Assembly (NCBI RefSeq): GCF_014647635.1
Contig: NZ_BMPO01000005.1
Location: 315,279-379,278 of the forward strand
Reading direction: 5' to 3'
DNA from: Pseudomonas matsuisoli
GTDB taxonomy: Bacteria > Pseudomonadota > Gammaproteobacteria > Pseudomonadales > Pseudomonadaceae
DNA: 64,000 nt
Shown: positions 23,369 to 32,763 of the stretch, piece by piece
Layout: each line of letters opens with the position of its first letter
How positions within the stretch are numbered: the stretch's first letter is position 1
Program-made: the position numbers and the translations under genes
The notes under the pieces: generated by a model
Database searches by the model: none
Seen by the model: the letters and a program-made list of their open reading frames with translations, nothing else
Told to the model about the DNA's origin: nothing

Positions 23369-23581
23369 TTACTTGGAACCGAAAACGCCAAAACGCTGCT
23401 TGAAGCGATCGATACGACCACCCGCATCAAGCACTTTCTGCTTGCCGGTGTAGAACGGGTGGCATTCGGAGCAGACGTCCAAGCTCAGCGGTTTGCCCAG
23501 CGTGGAACGCGTCTGGATGACGTTGCCACAGCTGCAAGTGGCGTCGATCGCTACGTAATTCGGATGAGTATTCTCTTTCAT
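23369..23581 (-). CDS. rpmE: 50S ribosomal protein L31 (zinc-binding form)
   Basis: The 70-residue product begins [12 protein letters not shown] and has the zinc-binding cysteines of the C+ form, CSCGN and CSECH. The upstream extension of the frame (to 23617) is not part of L31. A sigma-70-like promoter lies 71-98 bases upstream. It is divergent from priA and followed by an intrinsic terminator shared with the start of the nuclease gene. Confidence 0.97.
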   Translation of the reverse strand: MKENTHPNYVAIDATCSCGNVIQTRSTLGKPLSLDVCSECHPFYTGKQKVLDAGGRIDRFKQRFGVFGSK

Positions 23582-23651
23582 GGCTATGCCCTCTATGTCA
23601 TGCGTGCCGCCACCCAACCCTATGTCAGGTACCGCACGGAAACAGGCGGCG

Positions 23652-23679
23652 ACTATACCAGAGCACCCCCTTGATGCAA
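23652..23679 (-). promoter_or_regulatory. Candidate sigma-70 promoter of rpmE
   Basis: On the minus strand TTGCAT (23679-23674), a 16-base spacer and TATAGT (23657-23652) lie 71 bases before the rpmE ATG. Confidence 0.5.
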
Positions 23680-23801
23680 GCGCAGCGGAATGTCCGCGAC
23701 AGATGGCATCTGCCCGAATCCGGACCGGACAACCTTTTGGGCAGCCGGTAGACTCGGCATTCGCGACGGCCCCTCAGCACCCCACCTTGACGCCTGGAGA
23801 A

Positions 23802-26036
23802 ATGAAGTTGCCAGACTCCCGTACGCCTATCTTGCGCCTGGCCTTGCCGTCTCCTTTGCGTCGCCTGTTCGATTACGCCCCACCCGCAGGCGTTAGCCTA
23901 TCGACTCTGCAACCCGGCGCACGCCTTCGCGTCCCGTTCGGTCGGCGCGAAGTGGTCGGTGTCTTGGTAGAGACCGCCGATCGAACCGATGTCCCGCCAG
24001 ATAAGCTCAAGCGAGCGACCGAGCTGCTGGACCGATCATCGCCACTGCCGGCAGCGCTTTTTCAACTGAGCTTATGGACAGCTCAGTATTACCAGCACAG
24101 CCTTGGTGACACCTTGAGCTGGGCACTGCCCACGCTGCTACGCCAGGGCGAACCTGCCGAGGCGCGCCAGGAGCGTTATTGGCACGTCAGCGAAAACGCC
24201 AGCGTCGAGGATGCACGGCTCGCGCGCGCCCCGCGTCAGCGCGAGACCCTCAAGGCGCTGCTTCAGCATTCGCACGGCGTTTCCCATGAACTGTTGAGCA
24301 AGCTTCAACTCAACCGCGACAGCCTGGAGCAACTGCGTCAGAAGGGGCTCGTATATCAACAGGTACGCCGCAGCAAGCCACTGGAACGCCACGGAACCTG
24401 GCTGGCACAACCTGAGCTTCCGCTGAATCCCGAGCAACGCTCCGCGACGGAAGCCATACGGGCAAGTTTCGGTGATTTCAGTGCCTTTCTACTGGCCGGC
24501 GTGACCGGCAGCGGCAAGACGGAAGTCTACCTTCAGCTCATCCGCGAAACGCTGGAGGCCGGCAAACAGGCGCTGGTGCTCATTCCAGAAATCAATCTAG
24601 GCCCACAGACCCACGAACGGTTCGCCAGACGTTTCAACGCGCGAATTGCCCTGCTGCACTCCAACGTCAATGACCGCGACCGCCTCGACGCCTGGCTCGC
24701 GGCGCGCGACGGCGAGGCCGACATCGTGATCGGCACCCGATCGGCGCTGTTCACGCCCTTGAAGAGGCCGGGCATCATCATCGTGGACGAAGAACACGAC
24801 AGCTCCTATAAACAGCAGGAAGGCTTGCGCTATCACGCTCGCGATCTTGCCGTAGTGCGCGCACGCATGGAAAACGTACCGGTGCTGCTTGGCTCGGCAA
24901 CGCCGTCGCTAGAAAGCCTGCACAACGCCTACGCAGGCCGCTACGCCCTGCTGCGCCTTACGCAACGCGCAGGCAACGCAAAACCTCCGCGCTATCTTCG
25001 CCTTGATATCAAAAGCCGACCACTGGATGCCGGCATCTCGATGCCGCTCCAACAAGCCATGGCACAAACGCTCGAAGCGGGTCAGCAGGTGCTGGTGTTT
25101 CTCAACCGGCGTGGCTTCGCGCCTACGCTGCTTTGCCATGACTGCGGCTGGACCAGCCAGTGCCCGCGCTGCGATGCCCGGATGACGCTGCACCAGCGCA
25201 GCAATGAGCTGCGTTGCCACCACTGCGGGCATGCGGAAACAAGACCGCACGCCTGCCCGAAATGCGAACACGTCGACCTGAGGCCAGTCGGTGCGGGCAC
25301 CGAACGTGCGGAAGAACGCCTGGAAACCCTCTTCCCCAACTTCCCGATACTGCGCATCGACCGTGACAGCACCGCGCGTAAGGGCGCCATGGATAAATTG
25401 TTCGCGACGGTCAACAAGGGCGAACCCTGCGTGCTGGTCGGGACGCAGATGCTCGCCAAAGGGCACCACTTTCCCCGCGTGACGCTGGTGGCGATCCTCG
25501 ATGCCGACGGCGGCCTGTTCTCCGCCGATTTCCGGGCCAGCGAGCGTATGGCGCAGATGATCGTTCAGGTGGCGGGCCGTGCAGGCCGCGCGGAAGAGCC
25601 AGGCAAGGTCATCATTCAGACGCACCTTGCAGACCATCCACTGCTGGTACAACTGACCGAGCAAGGCTATTTCGCCTTCGCCGAACAGGCGTTGTCCGAA
25701 CGCCGCGCCGCGGGCCTGCCACCGTTTGCGCACCTTGCCCTCTTGCGGGCGGAGGCCCACAAACCAGGGCAAGCTGAAGCCTTTCTGCAAGCGGCGTGCG
25801 ACGAGGCCGAGCAGCTACAAGCAGAGTACGGCTTCGAAGGCCTTGAGCTCCTCGGCCCGGTCCCCGCGCCCATGGAGCGACGGGCTGGCCGCTACCGCGC
25901 CCAGCTGCTAATGCAAGGCTCCGCACGCAGCACCCTGCACAAGCTTATGGGGCGCTGGGCGCCGTTGCTGGACCAGCTGCCCGGCAGTCGAACGGTTCGC
26001 TGGTCGCTGGACGTTGATCCGATCGACCTTTACTGA
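23802..26036 (+). CDS. priA: Primosomal replication restart helicase PriA
   Basis: PriA reloads the replisome at stalled forks. Domains in order are the 3'-DNA-end binding domain (LPSPLRRLFDYAPP), a winged helix, superfamily 2 helicase lobe 1 with Walker A GVTGSGKTE and DEEHD, and an eight-cysteine zinc module (CHDCGW, CPRCDA, CHHCGH, CPKCEH). Helicase lobe 2 with QVAGRAGRAEEPG and the C-terminal domain follow. The ATG at 23802 gives 744 residues, but GGAG is only 2 bases before it. The TTG at 23808 has ideal 8-base spacing and gives a start (MPDSRT...) closer to what I recall for relatives. Divergent from rpmE. Confidence 0.96.
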   Translation: MKLPDSRTPILRLALPSPLRRLFDYAPPAGVSLSTLQPGARLRVPFGRREVVGVLVETADRTDVPPDKLKRATELLDRSSPLPAALFQLSLWTAQYYQHSLGDTLSWALPTLLRQGEPAEARQERYWHVSENASVEDARLARAPRQRETLKALLQHSHGVSHELLSKLQLNRDSLEQLRQKGLVYQQVRRSKPLERHGTWLAQPELPLNPEQRSATEAIRASFGDFSAFLLAGVTGSGKTEVYLQLIRETLEAGKQALVLIPEINLGPQTHERFARRFNARIALLHSNVNDRDRLDAWLAARDGEADIVIGTRSALFTPLKRPGIIIVDEEHDSSYKQQEGLRYHARDLAVVRARMENVPVLLGSATPSLESLHNAYAGRYALLRLTQRAGNAKPPRYLRLDIKSRPLDAGISMPLQQAMAQTLEAGQQVLVFLNRRGFAPTLLCHDCGWTSQCPRCDARMTLHQRSNELRCHHCGHAETRPHACPKCEHVDLRPVGAGTERAEERLETLFPNFPILRIDRDSTARKGAMDKLFATVNKGEPCVLVGTQMLAKGHHFPRVTLVAILDADGGLFSADFRASERMAQMIVQVAGRAGRAEEPGKVIIQTHLADHPLLVQLTEQGYFAFAEQALSERRAAGLPPFAHLALLRAEAHKPGQAEAFLQAACDEAEQLQAEYGFEGLELLGPVPAPMERRAGRYRAQLLMQGSARSTLHKLMGRWAPLLDQLPGSRTVRWSLDVDPIDLY

Positions 26037-26050
26037 CCCGCGCAGTCCGC

Positions 26051-26079
26051 TTGAGCCATCGGGCACAGGTGCGGATAAT
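26051..26079 (+). promoter_or_regulatory. Candidate sigma-70 promoter of argS, overlapped by an inverted repeat
   Basis: TTGAGC, a 17-base spacer and GATAAT form a good promoter 33 bases before the argS ATG. GCTTGAGCC (26049-26057) and its exact complement GGCTCAAGC (26084-26092) bracket it, covering the -35 box and the expected start site. GGGCA (26061-26065) and TGCCC (26079-26083) nest inside. Confidence 0.5.
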
Positions 26080-26111
26080 GCCCGGCTCAAGCCCGCTGCC
26101 GTAGCCCTGCA

Positions 26112-27851
26112 ATGAAAGAAGATATTCGCCACCTGATCCAGCAAGCCCTCGACCATCTCATTGGCGAAGGCGTCCTGCCCGAAGGCGTCAGCCCGACGAT
26201 CCAGGTCGAAAACTGCAAGGACCGCAGCCATGGCGACTTCGCCAGCAATATCGCACTTATGCTGGCCAAGCCCGCGGGCATGAAGCCGCGCGATCTCGCC
26301 ACCCGCTTGGTCGACGCCCTTCCAGCCGAGACCCGTGTGAAGAAGGTCGAAATCGCAGGGCCTGGCTTTCTGAACTTCTTCCAAAACGATGACGCGCTCG
26401 CCGAGCGATTGGAAGCAGCCTTAGGCGACGAAAAGCTGGCCGTAACCAAGGCATCTCCCAAAGAAACGGTCGTTGTGGACCTGTCGTCCCCCAACCTCGC
26501 CAAGGAAATGCATGTCGGCCACCTGCGCTCGACCATCATTGGCGACGCGGTGGCGCGGGTGCTCGAATACTTGGGCGACAACGTGATCCGCCAGAACCAC
26601 GTCGGCGACTGGGGCACTCAGTTCGGCATGCTGCTGGCCTACCTTCAAGAGCAGCCAGCCGCCGCCGAGAGCGAGCTCGCGGACCTGGAAACCTTCTACC
26701 GTGCCGCCAAGCAACGCTTCGACGAATCCGAAGACTTTGCCGACCACGCCCGCAGCCTAGTGGTGAAACTGCAGGCCGGCGATGCAGAATGCCTACGCCT
26801 CTGGACGCGCTTCAACGAGATTTCGCTGAGCCATTGCCAGGAAGTCTACGACCGCTTGAACGTCCGCCTCAGCCGTAAGGATGTGAAAGGCGAAAGCGCG
26901 TACAACGACGACCTCGCGGATGTCGTCGCCGATCTCCGTAAGCAACATTTGCTGAGTGAAAGCGAGGGTGCGCAGTGCGTCTTCCTCGATGAGTTCAAGA
27001 ATGCCGAGGGTAATCCCCTGCCCGTGATCGTGCAGAAGGCCGGTGGCGGTTACCTCTATTCGACGACCGACCTCGCCGCGATGCGATACCGCAGCCGCGC
27101 GTTGAAAGCGGATCGCTCGCTGTACTTCGTCGATCAACGCCAGGCGCTGCATTTCCAGATGGTGTTCGCGGTCGCGCGACGCGCCGGCTTCGTGCACGAG
27201 GGTATGAAACTCGAGCACATGGGTTTTGGCACCATGAACGGCCCGGACGGTCGTCCGTTCAAGACCCGCGATGGCGGCACGGTCAAGTTGATCGACTTGC
27301 TGAACGAAGCAGAGCAGCGTGCCTATACGCTAGTAAAAGGCAAGAACCCGGAGCTGGACGAGCAGGAACTGCGGCAGATCGCCCATTCGGTCGGCATCGG
27401 CGCGGTGAAATACGCAGACCTGTCCAAGCACCGCACCAGCGACTACAGCTTCAACTTCGAACAAATGCTCAGCTTCGAAGGCAATACCGCGCCCTATCTG
27501 CTCTATGCGTACACCCGCGTCGCGAGCATCTTCCGCAAACTTGGCCAGGGTGTCGAAGAGATCGAAGGCCGCATCAATCCAGTTGCCGAACAGGAGCGCG
27601 CGCTTGCCGCGAAGCTTGCCCAATTCGGGGAAGTGCTGAACAACGTCGCAGACAAAGGGGTCCCACACCTGCTGTGCACCTATCTCTACGACGTGGCGGG
27701 TCTGTTCTCGAGCTTTTACGAGCATTGCCCGGTCATCTCCGCAGAGGACAAGGACGTTCGTCACAGTCGCCTCCGCCTGGCGGCGCTGACCGGTCGCACG
27801 CTGAAGCAGGGCATGGAACTGCTCGGCTTGGAACCTTTGGAAAGGATGTAA
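26112..27851 (+). CDS. argS: Arginyl-tRNA synthetase
   Basis: This class I synthetase charges tRNA-Arg. The 579-residue sequence has the Add-1 tRNA-binding N-terminal domain, the HIGH-type motif HVGH in [17 protein letters not shown], the Rossmann core, and an all-alpha C-terminal anticodon-binding domain ending in GLEPLERM. Many ArgRS lack a canonical KMSKS and this one does too, having FKTRDGG in that region. A promoter-like sequence directly precedes it, and the SPOR-domain gene follows after 12 bases. Confidence 0.97.
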   Translation: MKEDIRHLIQQALDHLIGEGVLPEGVSPTIQVENCKDRSHGDFASNIALMLAKPAGMKPRDLATRLVDALPAETRVKKVEIAGPGFLNFFQNDDALAERLEAALGDEKLAVTKASPKETVVVDLSSPNLAKEMHVGHLRSTIIGDAVARVLEYLGDNVIRQNHVGDWGTQFGMLLAYLQEQPAAAESELADLETFYRAAKQRFDESEDFADHARSLVVKLQAGDAECLRLWTRFNEISLSHCQEVYDRLNVRLSRKDVKGESAYNDDLADVVADLRKQHLLSESEGAQCVFLDEFKNAEGNPLPVIVQKAGGGYLYSTTDLAAMRYRSRALKADRSLYFVDQRQALHFQMVFAVARRAGFVHEGMKLEHMGFGTMNGPDGRPFKTRDGGTVKLIDLLNEAEQRAYTLVKGKNPELDEQELRQIAHSVGIGAVKYADLSKHRTSDYSFNFEQMLSFEGNTAPYLLYAYTRVASIFRKLGQGVEEIEGRINPVAEQERALAAKLAQFGEVLNNVADKGVPHLLCTYLYDVAGLFSSFYEHCPVISAEDKDVRHSRLRLAALTGRTLKQGMELLGLEPLERM

Positions 27852-27863
27852 CGGACTACCAGC

Positions 27864-28523
27864 ATGGCGAAGAGAAAAGCTCCCGCGAAACGAGGCGCGA
27901 GCCGCACCACCGCATCGAAGAAGAACTCTACCGTTCCGGGCTGGATGTGGTTGGCATGCGGGCTCGTGGTCGGCGGATTTTTTACGTTCCTTTTCAATCT
28001 CGAGCCCGGCCGGGACGACATCAAGCGGCCAAGCCCGGAAGAGAAGGTTGCGAAAAAAGAAACGGCACCCGAAGCAACGAAACCGAAGTACGACTTTTAT
28101 ACGCTGCTGCCAGAGTCTGAAGTTATCGTGCCACCGGAAGCGGTCCCGCAGCAGCCCGCAGTGACGCCGCCAAAACCGGTGACGCCAGAGGAAGCCGCCA
28201 AGATCGACGAGGCGCGGGCGCAGGCAGCGCTTAGCGGGCAAGTGCCCCCCCCTCCACCCACGGTGGCCAAAGCCGCCACGACGACACAGTTCTTCCTGCA
28301 GGCCGGCTCGTTCCGCCGCAAGGACGATGCCGAAAGCGTGCGCGCGCAGATCATCCTGCTTGGCCAACAAGTGCGAGTGGAATCAGGCACTGTGCGCGAT
28401 GAAACCTGGCACCGCGTCTTGGTCGGTCCTTTCGCCGAACGCGGCCAGCTCGACGCAGCGCAAAAGGAACTCAAAGGGCACGGCTTCAATAACCTGTTGT
28501 TACAACAGCGTAAGAGCGGCTAG
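27864..28523 (+). CDS. SPOR-domain inner membrane protein, FtsN-like
   Basis: The 219-residue protein has a short basic cytoplasmic N-terminus, one transmembrane helix (about 26-44, WMWLACGLVVGGFFTFLF), a periplasmic Pro/Lys-rich linker, and a C-terminal SPOR domain (about 140-215, TTQFFLQAGSFRRKDDAESV and RVLVGPFAERGQLDAAQ). SPOR domains bind peptidoglycan lacking stem peptides at division sites. The layout matches FtsN-type proteins found between argS and hslV in Pseudomonas. Whether it is the functional FtsN is not shown by sequence. Likely cotranscribed with argS. Confidence 0.88.
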   Translation: MAKRKAPAKRGASRTTASKKNSTVPGWMWLACGLVVGGFFTFLFNLEPGRDDIKRPSPEEKVAKKETAPEATKPKYDFYTLLPESEVIVPPEAVPQQPAVTPPKPVTPEEAAKIDEARAQAALSGQVPPPPPTVAKAATTTQFFLQAGSFRRKDDAESVRAQIILLGQQVRVESGTVRDETWHRVLVGPFAERGQLDAAQKELKGHGFNNLLLQQRKSG

Positions 28524-28539
28524 TCCCTATCCGCTCTCT

Positions 28540-28640
28540 GTAGGAGCCCACCGGGCTGCGGTCAGCTTGTGGGCGATCGCTTTGTGCGACGTTAAGGCGC
28601 CGTCATTGCAAGTTTGGATCGCCCACAAGTGGGCTCCTAC
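28540..28640. repeat. REP-type inverted repeat pair
   Basis: GTAGGAGCCCA (28540-28550) and its complement (28630-28640) enclose a second inverted pair, CTTGTGGGCGATC (28566-28578) and its complement (28617-28629). It begins 17 bases after the SPOR gene stop and may protect or end that transcript. Confidence 0.8.
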
Positions 28641-28708
28641 AAAGGCCGTCCTCGTTGATTCGAATTTGCATCGGCAGTCAGCTTCTTCCACCCCACTTTT
28701 CCCCCAGG

Positions 28709-28737
28709 GTTGAACCCCGCACACCCCGCCCCCATCT
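28709..28737 (+). promoter_or_regulatory. Candidate heat-shock (sigma-32) promoter of hslVU
   Basis: GTTGAAC, then about 14 bases, then CCCCATCT match the sigma-32 pattern CTTGAA-N13-17-CCCCATnT. It lies 49 bases before the hslV start, as expected for this heat-shock operon. Confidence 0.6.
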
Positions 28738-28785
28738 CCCTCGACATCGGGTAGCTTTTTGCCCTCATAGCGTGGAGAGATTCCT

Positions 28786-29319
28786 TTGACCACCATCGTC
28801 TCAGTCCGCCGCCACGGCAAAGTCGTCATGGGCGGTGACGGCCAGGTTTCCCTGGGAAATACCGTCATGAAAGGCAACGCCAAGAAGGTGCGGCGCCTTT
28901 ACCACGGTCAGGTTCTGGCCGGCTTCGCTGGCGCCACCGCCGACGCCTTCACGCTTTTCGAGCGTTTCGAAGGCCAACTGGAAAAACACCAAGGGCACCT
29001 TATTCGGGCCGCCGTCGAGCTCGCGAAAGACTGGCGTACCGATCGCTCGCTAAGCCGACTCGAGGCGATGCTCGCAGTCGCGAACAAAGACGCCTCTCTC
29101 ATCATTACCGGCAACGGCGACGTCGTGGAGCCCGAACATGGCCTGATCGCCATGGGATCCGGCGGCGGATACGCCCAAGCCGCTGCGCTTGCATTGCTGC
29201 AGCACAACGATGCCCTGAGCGCCCGAGAAGTAGCGGAAACAGCCCTGAACATCGCTGGCTCCATCTGCGTCTTCACCAATCAGAACCTGACCATCGAGGA
29301 GCAGGACTCCGCGGTATAA
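28786..29319 (+). CDS. hslV: ATP-dependent protease subunit HslV (ClpQ)
   Basis: HslV is the proteasome beta-like peptidase of the HslVU complex. The 177-residue product begins with Met-Thr-Thr-Ile-Val-Ser-Val; removal of Met exposes the catalytic Thr. [27 protein letters not shown] and [12 protein letters not shown] are conserved segments. The start codon is TTG at 28786, with GGAGA about 8 bases upstream; no ATG would give the catalytic N-terminus. hslU follows after 26 bases, and a sigma-32-like promoter precedes. Confidence 0.97.
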   Translation: MTTIVSVRRHGKVVMGGDGQVSLGNTVMKGNAKKVRRLYHGQVLAGFAGATADAFTLFERFEGQLEKHQGHLIRAAVELAKDWRTDRSLSRLEAMLAVANKDASLIITGNGDVVEPEHGLIAMGSGGGYAQAAALALLQHNDALSAREVAETALNIAGSICVFTNQNLTIEEQDSAV

Positions 29320-29345
29320 GCGGCGCCCTCTCCGGAGACAGACGA

Positions 29346-30686
29346 ATGTCCATGACCCCACGCGAGATCGTTCACGAACTCAACCGCCACATCATCGGCC
29401 AGGACGACGCCAAGCGCGCCGTCGCCATCGCCCTGCGTAACCGCTGGCGGCGCATGCAACTGCCGGCAGAACTGCGCCAGGAAGTCACCCCTAAGAACAT
29501 CCTGATGATCGGCCCTACCGGCGTCGGCAAGACGGAAATTGCGCGACGCCTGGCGAAACTCGCCAACGCGCCGTTCCTCAAAGTCGAAGCCACCAAGTTC
29601 ACTGAAGTGGGCTACGTTGGGCGCGACGTCGAATCGATCATCCGGGATCTGGCGGACGCAGCGGTCAAAATGCTGCGCGAACAAGAAATCGTAAAAGTCC
29701 GTCACCGCGCAGAAGACGCGGCCGAAGAGCGCATCCTCGATGCGTTGCTCCCACCTGCCCGCGCCGGTTTCAACGAGGACGCGGCGCCCAGTCAGGACTC
29801 CAACACTCGGCAGCTGTTCCGCAAGCGCCTGCGTGAGGGCCAGCTGGATGACAAGGAAATCGACATCGAGGTCGCCGAAACACCAGCAGGTGTAGAGATC
29901 ATGGCCCCACCTGGCATGGAAGAGATGACCAGCCAGCTGCAAAACTTGTTCGCCAACATGGGGAAAGGCAAGCAGAAGTCGCGCAAACTCAAGGTCAAGG
30001 ATGCGATGAAGCTGATCCGCGACGAAGAAGCTGCACGCCTCGTCAACGAAGAAGAACTCAAGAGCCGCGCCCTAGAAGCGGTCGAGCAGCACGGTATCGT
30101 CTTCATCGATGAGATCGACAAGGTTGCCAAGCGCGCCAACGCGGGTGGCGCGGACGTTTCCCGCGAAGGCGTCCAGCGGGACCTGCTCCCATTGATCGAA
30201 GGCTGCACGGTGAACACCAAACTCGGCATGGTGAAGACGGACCACATCCTGTTCATCGCGTCTGGCGCCTTCCATTTGTCGAAGCCTAGTGATCTCGTGC
30301 CTGAACTTCAGGGCCGTCTGCCCATCCGCGTAGAGCTGAAAGCCCTCACGCCGGAAGACTTCGAACGCATCCTGGCCGAGCCACACGCCTCGCTGACGGA
30401 ACAATACTGTGCCCTGCTGAAGACCGAAGGGCTCGAGATCGAGTTTGCGAACGACGGCATCAAGCGCTTGGCGGAGATCGCCTTCCAGGTCAACGAGAAG
30501 ACCGAGAACATCGGTGCACGTCGCTTGCACACGCTGCTGGAGCGGTTGCTCGAAGAGGTGTCGTACAGCGCATCCGATCTGGCGGGCCAGCAAAGTGGCG
30601 AAGTGCTCAAGATCGACGCCGAGTACGTGAACACCCACCTTGGCGAACTGGCCCAGGACGAAGACCTGTCGCGCTATATTCTTTAA
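29346..30686 (+). CDS. hslU: HslU ATPase of the HslVU protease
   Basis: This 446-residue AAA+ unfoldase feeds substrates to HslV. Walker [10 protein letters not shown] begins at residue 56 and Walker B is in [10 protein letters not shown]. The intermediate I domain (about 110-240) lies between them, with a methionine/glutamine-rich part. The C-terminal tail ends EDLSRYIL, the residues that dock into HslV. Coexpressed with hslV from one operon. Confidence 0.98.
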   Translation: MSMTPREIVHELNRHIIGQDDAKRAVAIALRNRWRRMQLPAELRQEVTPKNILMIGPTGVGKTEIARRLAKLANAPFLKVEATKFTEVGYVGRDVESIIRDLADAAVKMLREQEIVKVRHRAEDAAEERILDALLPPARAGFNEDAAPSQDSNTRQLFRKRLREGQLDDKEIDIEVAETPAGVEIMAPPGMEEMTSQLQNLFANMGKGKQKSRKLKVKDAMKLIRDEEAARLVNEEELKSRALEAVEQHGIVFIDEIDKVAKRANAGGADVSREGVQRDLLPLIEGCTVNTKLGMVKTDHILFIASGAFHLSKPSDLVPELQGRLPIRVELKALTPEDFERILAEPHASLTEQYCALLKTEGLEIEFANDGIKRLAEIAFQVNEKTENIGARRLHTLLERLLEEVSYSASDLAGQQSGEVLKIDAEYVNTHLGELAQDEDLSRYIL

Positions 30687-30743
30687 AGGTCTTCTTGGCC
30701 GCGTGATCCATCTGCGATCCGCGGCCCTTCATCTGGACGGATC

Positions 30744-31112
30744 ATGCGTATTCCTTCTTCGATCAAGCTGCACAAAGCTTCGCGAACGCTCGAGCTGGTT
30801 TACGGCGAAGAGCGCCATTTGCTAACCGCTGAGTTCCTGCGTGTCCACTCGCCGTCGGCCGAAGTGCAGGGGCATGGCAACCCCATCCTTCAGTACGGAA
30901 AACAGAACGTCGGACTTAGTGCGCTCGAGCCTGCGGGCAATTACGCATTGAAGCTGATCTTCGACGACGGGCACGACAGTGGCCTCTACAGCTGGGACTA
31001 TCTGTATCAGCTCGCAACGCGCAAGGATGAACTGTGGCAAGACTACCTGGATGAGCTGAGAGACGCCGGGCGGAGCCGCGACCCCGACGTCTCGGTCGTC
31101 AAGCTGCTGTGA
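30744..31112 (+). CDS. DUF971 protein (gamma-butyrobetaine hydroxylase N-terminal-like)
   Basis: The 122-residue protein consists of a single DUF971/GBBH-like N-terminal domain (LHKASRTLELVYGEERHLLTAEFLRV in two overlapping motifs, then GLYSWDYLYQLA). Such stand-alone domains are widespread; an iron-sulfur or metal role has been suggested for relatives, but no function is established here. It sits 57 bases after hslU, where it is always found in pseudomonads, and is convergent with the phasin gene. Confidence 0.85.
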   Translation: MRIPSSIKLHKASRTLELVYGEERHLLTAEFLRVHSPSAEVQGHGNPILQYGKQNVGLSALEPAGNYALKLIFDDGHDSGLYSWDYLYQLATRKDELWQDYLDELRDAGRSRDPDVSVVKLL

Positions 31113-31136
31113 CACGGCCTGACAGTTTGCCCTGGA

Positions 31137-31646
31137 TCAACGCGGCGGGTTTTCATCAGGAAGAATAATGGTCTCGCTGGTCGTCACCGAGGCATCCGGC
31201 GCGCTAGGGTCGACAATGTGAGGCTCTGCCCCGGTTGGTACGCCTTCCAGCTTGTCGATCCGCGCGTTCAACGCATCGATTCGATCCTTCAAGCCTTGAA
31301 TCTCGCTCCGCGTGGGTACGCCGAGACGATCTAGCGTGCTACCCAGGCGGCGATCGAATATCTCCTCAAGCTCGCTCCACTTGCCCGCCGCGCGCTCACG
31401 GGCACGTTCGAAACGATCCCGGGCATGTGCGCTCGCGGCCTCACCGCCCTGCCCTTCGGCTTGCCGGCCCTGCTGGCGCGCTTGCTCCGCCTCCTCGCCG
31501 TCTTGCACCAGGCTGTCGAACAATTTAGCGCCGTCCTTGCTGAATCGAGAGTAAGCACCCAATCCCGCAAGCCTGATCTGCCGGGAATAGCGCTCCAGTT
31601 CGCCCATCCAGCCCCCGTCACGGCCAGTTTCATTTCTCTCGGACAT
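31137..31646 (-). CDS. Phasin, PhaF/PhaI-like polyhydroxyalkanoate granule protein
   Basis: The 169-residue protein carries the phasin segment RLAGLGAYSRFSKDGAKLFD and the following amphipathic helix GKWSELEEIFDRRL, then LGVPTRSEIQGLKDRID, a leucine-zipper-like coil. Family members coat PHA granules. It lacks the long AAKPAAK histone-like tail of PhaF. The ATG at 31646 has GGAGGAA six bases upstream, so the frame beyond it (to 31697) is untranslated. The PHA synthase, depolymerase and phaD genes that usually lie between the DUF971 gene and the phasins are absent, leaving this gene alone. Confidence 0.82.
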   Translation of the reverse strand: MSERNETGRDGGWMGELERYSRQIRLAGLGAYSRFSKDGAKLFDSLVQDGEEAEQARQQGRQAEGQGGEAASAHARDRFERARERAAGKWSELEEIFDRRLGSTLDRLGVPTRSEIQGLKDRIDALNARIDKLEGVPTGAEPHIVDPSAPDASVTTSETIILPDENPPR

Positions 31647-31992
31647 TTCAATTCCTCCGGAAAAGGCCTCGCATGAGGCGTAAGGCTGCTCGCTCAAGCC
31701 AGGTCGCTATGCTCCTCAACGGCTGAGAGCTGAAGAGACACGGCACCCCAAACTCGATGGCCCGAGCATTTTCACTTGCAGCCGCCTGCGGCGAGAACCT
31801 GAGTTCATACATAGCAGCAGACCTGTCCTAGGTCCGATAATTCGGTACTTGGGTTCGATGTCGCTGCCGCCTTTTCGGATCGGCATGAGCGGTGAAGCCA
31901 CGACCGACACGCCACATCCGGAGCATGCGGCGTCAAGACAAAGTCGGCAGGCAGCGATTAGAATGTCCGCCTTTGTCCCAGGTGAGAGTCCC
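31647..31992. other. 346-base divergent intergenic region
   Basis: It separates the phasin gene from ubiE. A promoter-like pair precedes ubiE; no clear promoter for the phasin gene, no coding frame with a ribosome site and no trace of phaC or phaD coding sequence was recognised. Confidence 0.6.
31935..31964 (+). promoter_or_regulatory. Candidate sigma-70 promoter of ubiEJB
   Basis: AAGACA, an 18-base spacer and TAGAAT lie 28 bases upstream of the ubiE ATG. The -10 box is good and the -35 box moderate. Confidence 0.4.
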
Positions 31993-32763
31993 ATGAGCGA
32001 TCCGCGCAAGACCCCTGACAGCGAGCCGACCACACACTTCGGTTACCGCGATGTTCCAGAGAGTCAGAAGGCCGAACGGGTAGCAGAGGTATTTCACTCG
32101 GTTGCTGCCAAATACGACGTCATGAATGACGTGCTATCCGGCGGGCTGCACCGCCTCTGGAAGCGCTTCACTATCGAGCTATCCGGCGTCAGAAGCGGAC
32201 ATCGGGTACTGGACATCGCTGGTGGTACCGGCGATCTGGCACGTCAGTTTTCGCGCCTGGTGGGCGAGCGCGGCGAGGTGGTACTGGCGGACATTAATGC
32301 CTCCATGCTCAAGGTGGGCCGCGATCGCCTAATGGACCGGGGCGTGTCGGGCAATATCGCGTTCGTTCAGGCGGATGCCGAATGCCTGCCCTTCCCGGAC
32401 AATCATTTTGACTGCGTCACCATCGCCTTCGGCCTGCGCAATGTGACCCACAAAGAGGATGCGTTGCGCTCCATGCTGCGCGTTTTGAAGCCAGGCGGCC
32501 GGCTATTGGTGCTGGAATTCTCCAAGACCCGCAATCCCATTCTGGGCAAGATCTACGATGCCTATTCGTTTGGTTTCATGCCCCTGGCCGGCAAATTGAT
32601 CACCAACGATGCCGAGAGCTATCGCTACCTTGCCGAATCAATCCGCATGCACCCTGACCAGGAAACGCTGAAAGGCATGATGGCGGATGCGGGCTTCGAT
32701 CGCGTCACCTACCACAATATGACGGGCGGTATCGTCGCCCTGCACCGGGGAATAAAGCCCTGA
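31993..32763 (+). CDS. ubiE: Ubiquinone/menaquinone C-methyltransferase UbiE
   Basis: UbiE methylates the benzoquinol ring (C2) in ubiquinone synthesis using S-adenosylmethionine. The 256-residue product has SAM motif [29 protein letters not shown] near the N-terminus, and the C-terminal [15 protein letters not shown]. The frame is open further upstream (to 31849), but the ATG at 31993 has GGTGAGAG close before it and gives the family length. ubiJ starts within its stop codon (TGATG). Confidence 0.97.
   Translation: MSDPRKTPDSEPTTHFGYRDVPESQKAERVAEVFHSVAAKYDVMNDVLSGGLHRLWKRFTIELSGVRSGHRVLDIAGGTGDLARQFSRLVGERGEVVLADINASMLKVGRDRLMDRGVSGNIAFVQADAECLPFPDNHFDCVTIAFGLRNVTHKEDALRSMLRVLKPGGRLLVLEFSKTRNPILGKIYDAYSFGFMPLAGKLITNDAESYRYLAESIRMHPDQETLKGMMADAGFDRVTYHNMTGGIVALHRGIKP

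Noticed and set aside
27330..28370. 346-codon minus-strand frame across argS and the SPOR gene
   Set aside because: It spans two real genes in antisense and has no domain or start signal.
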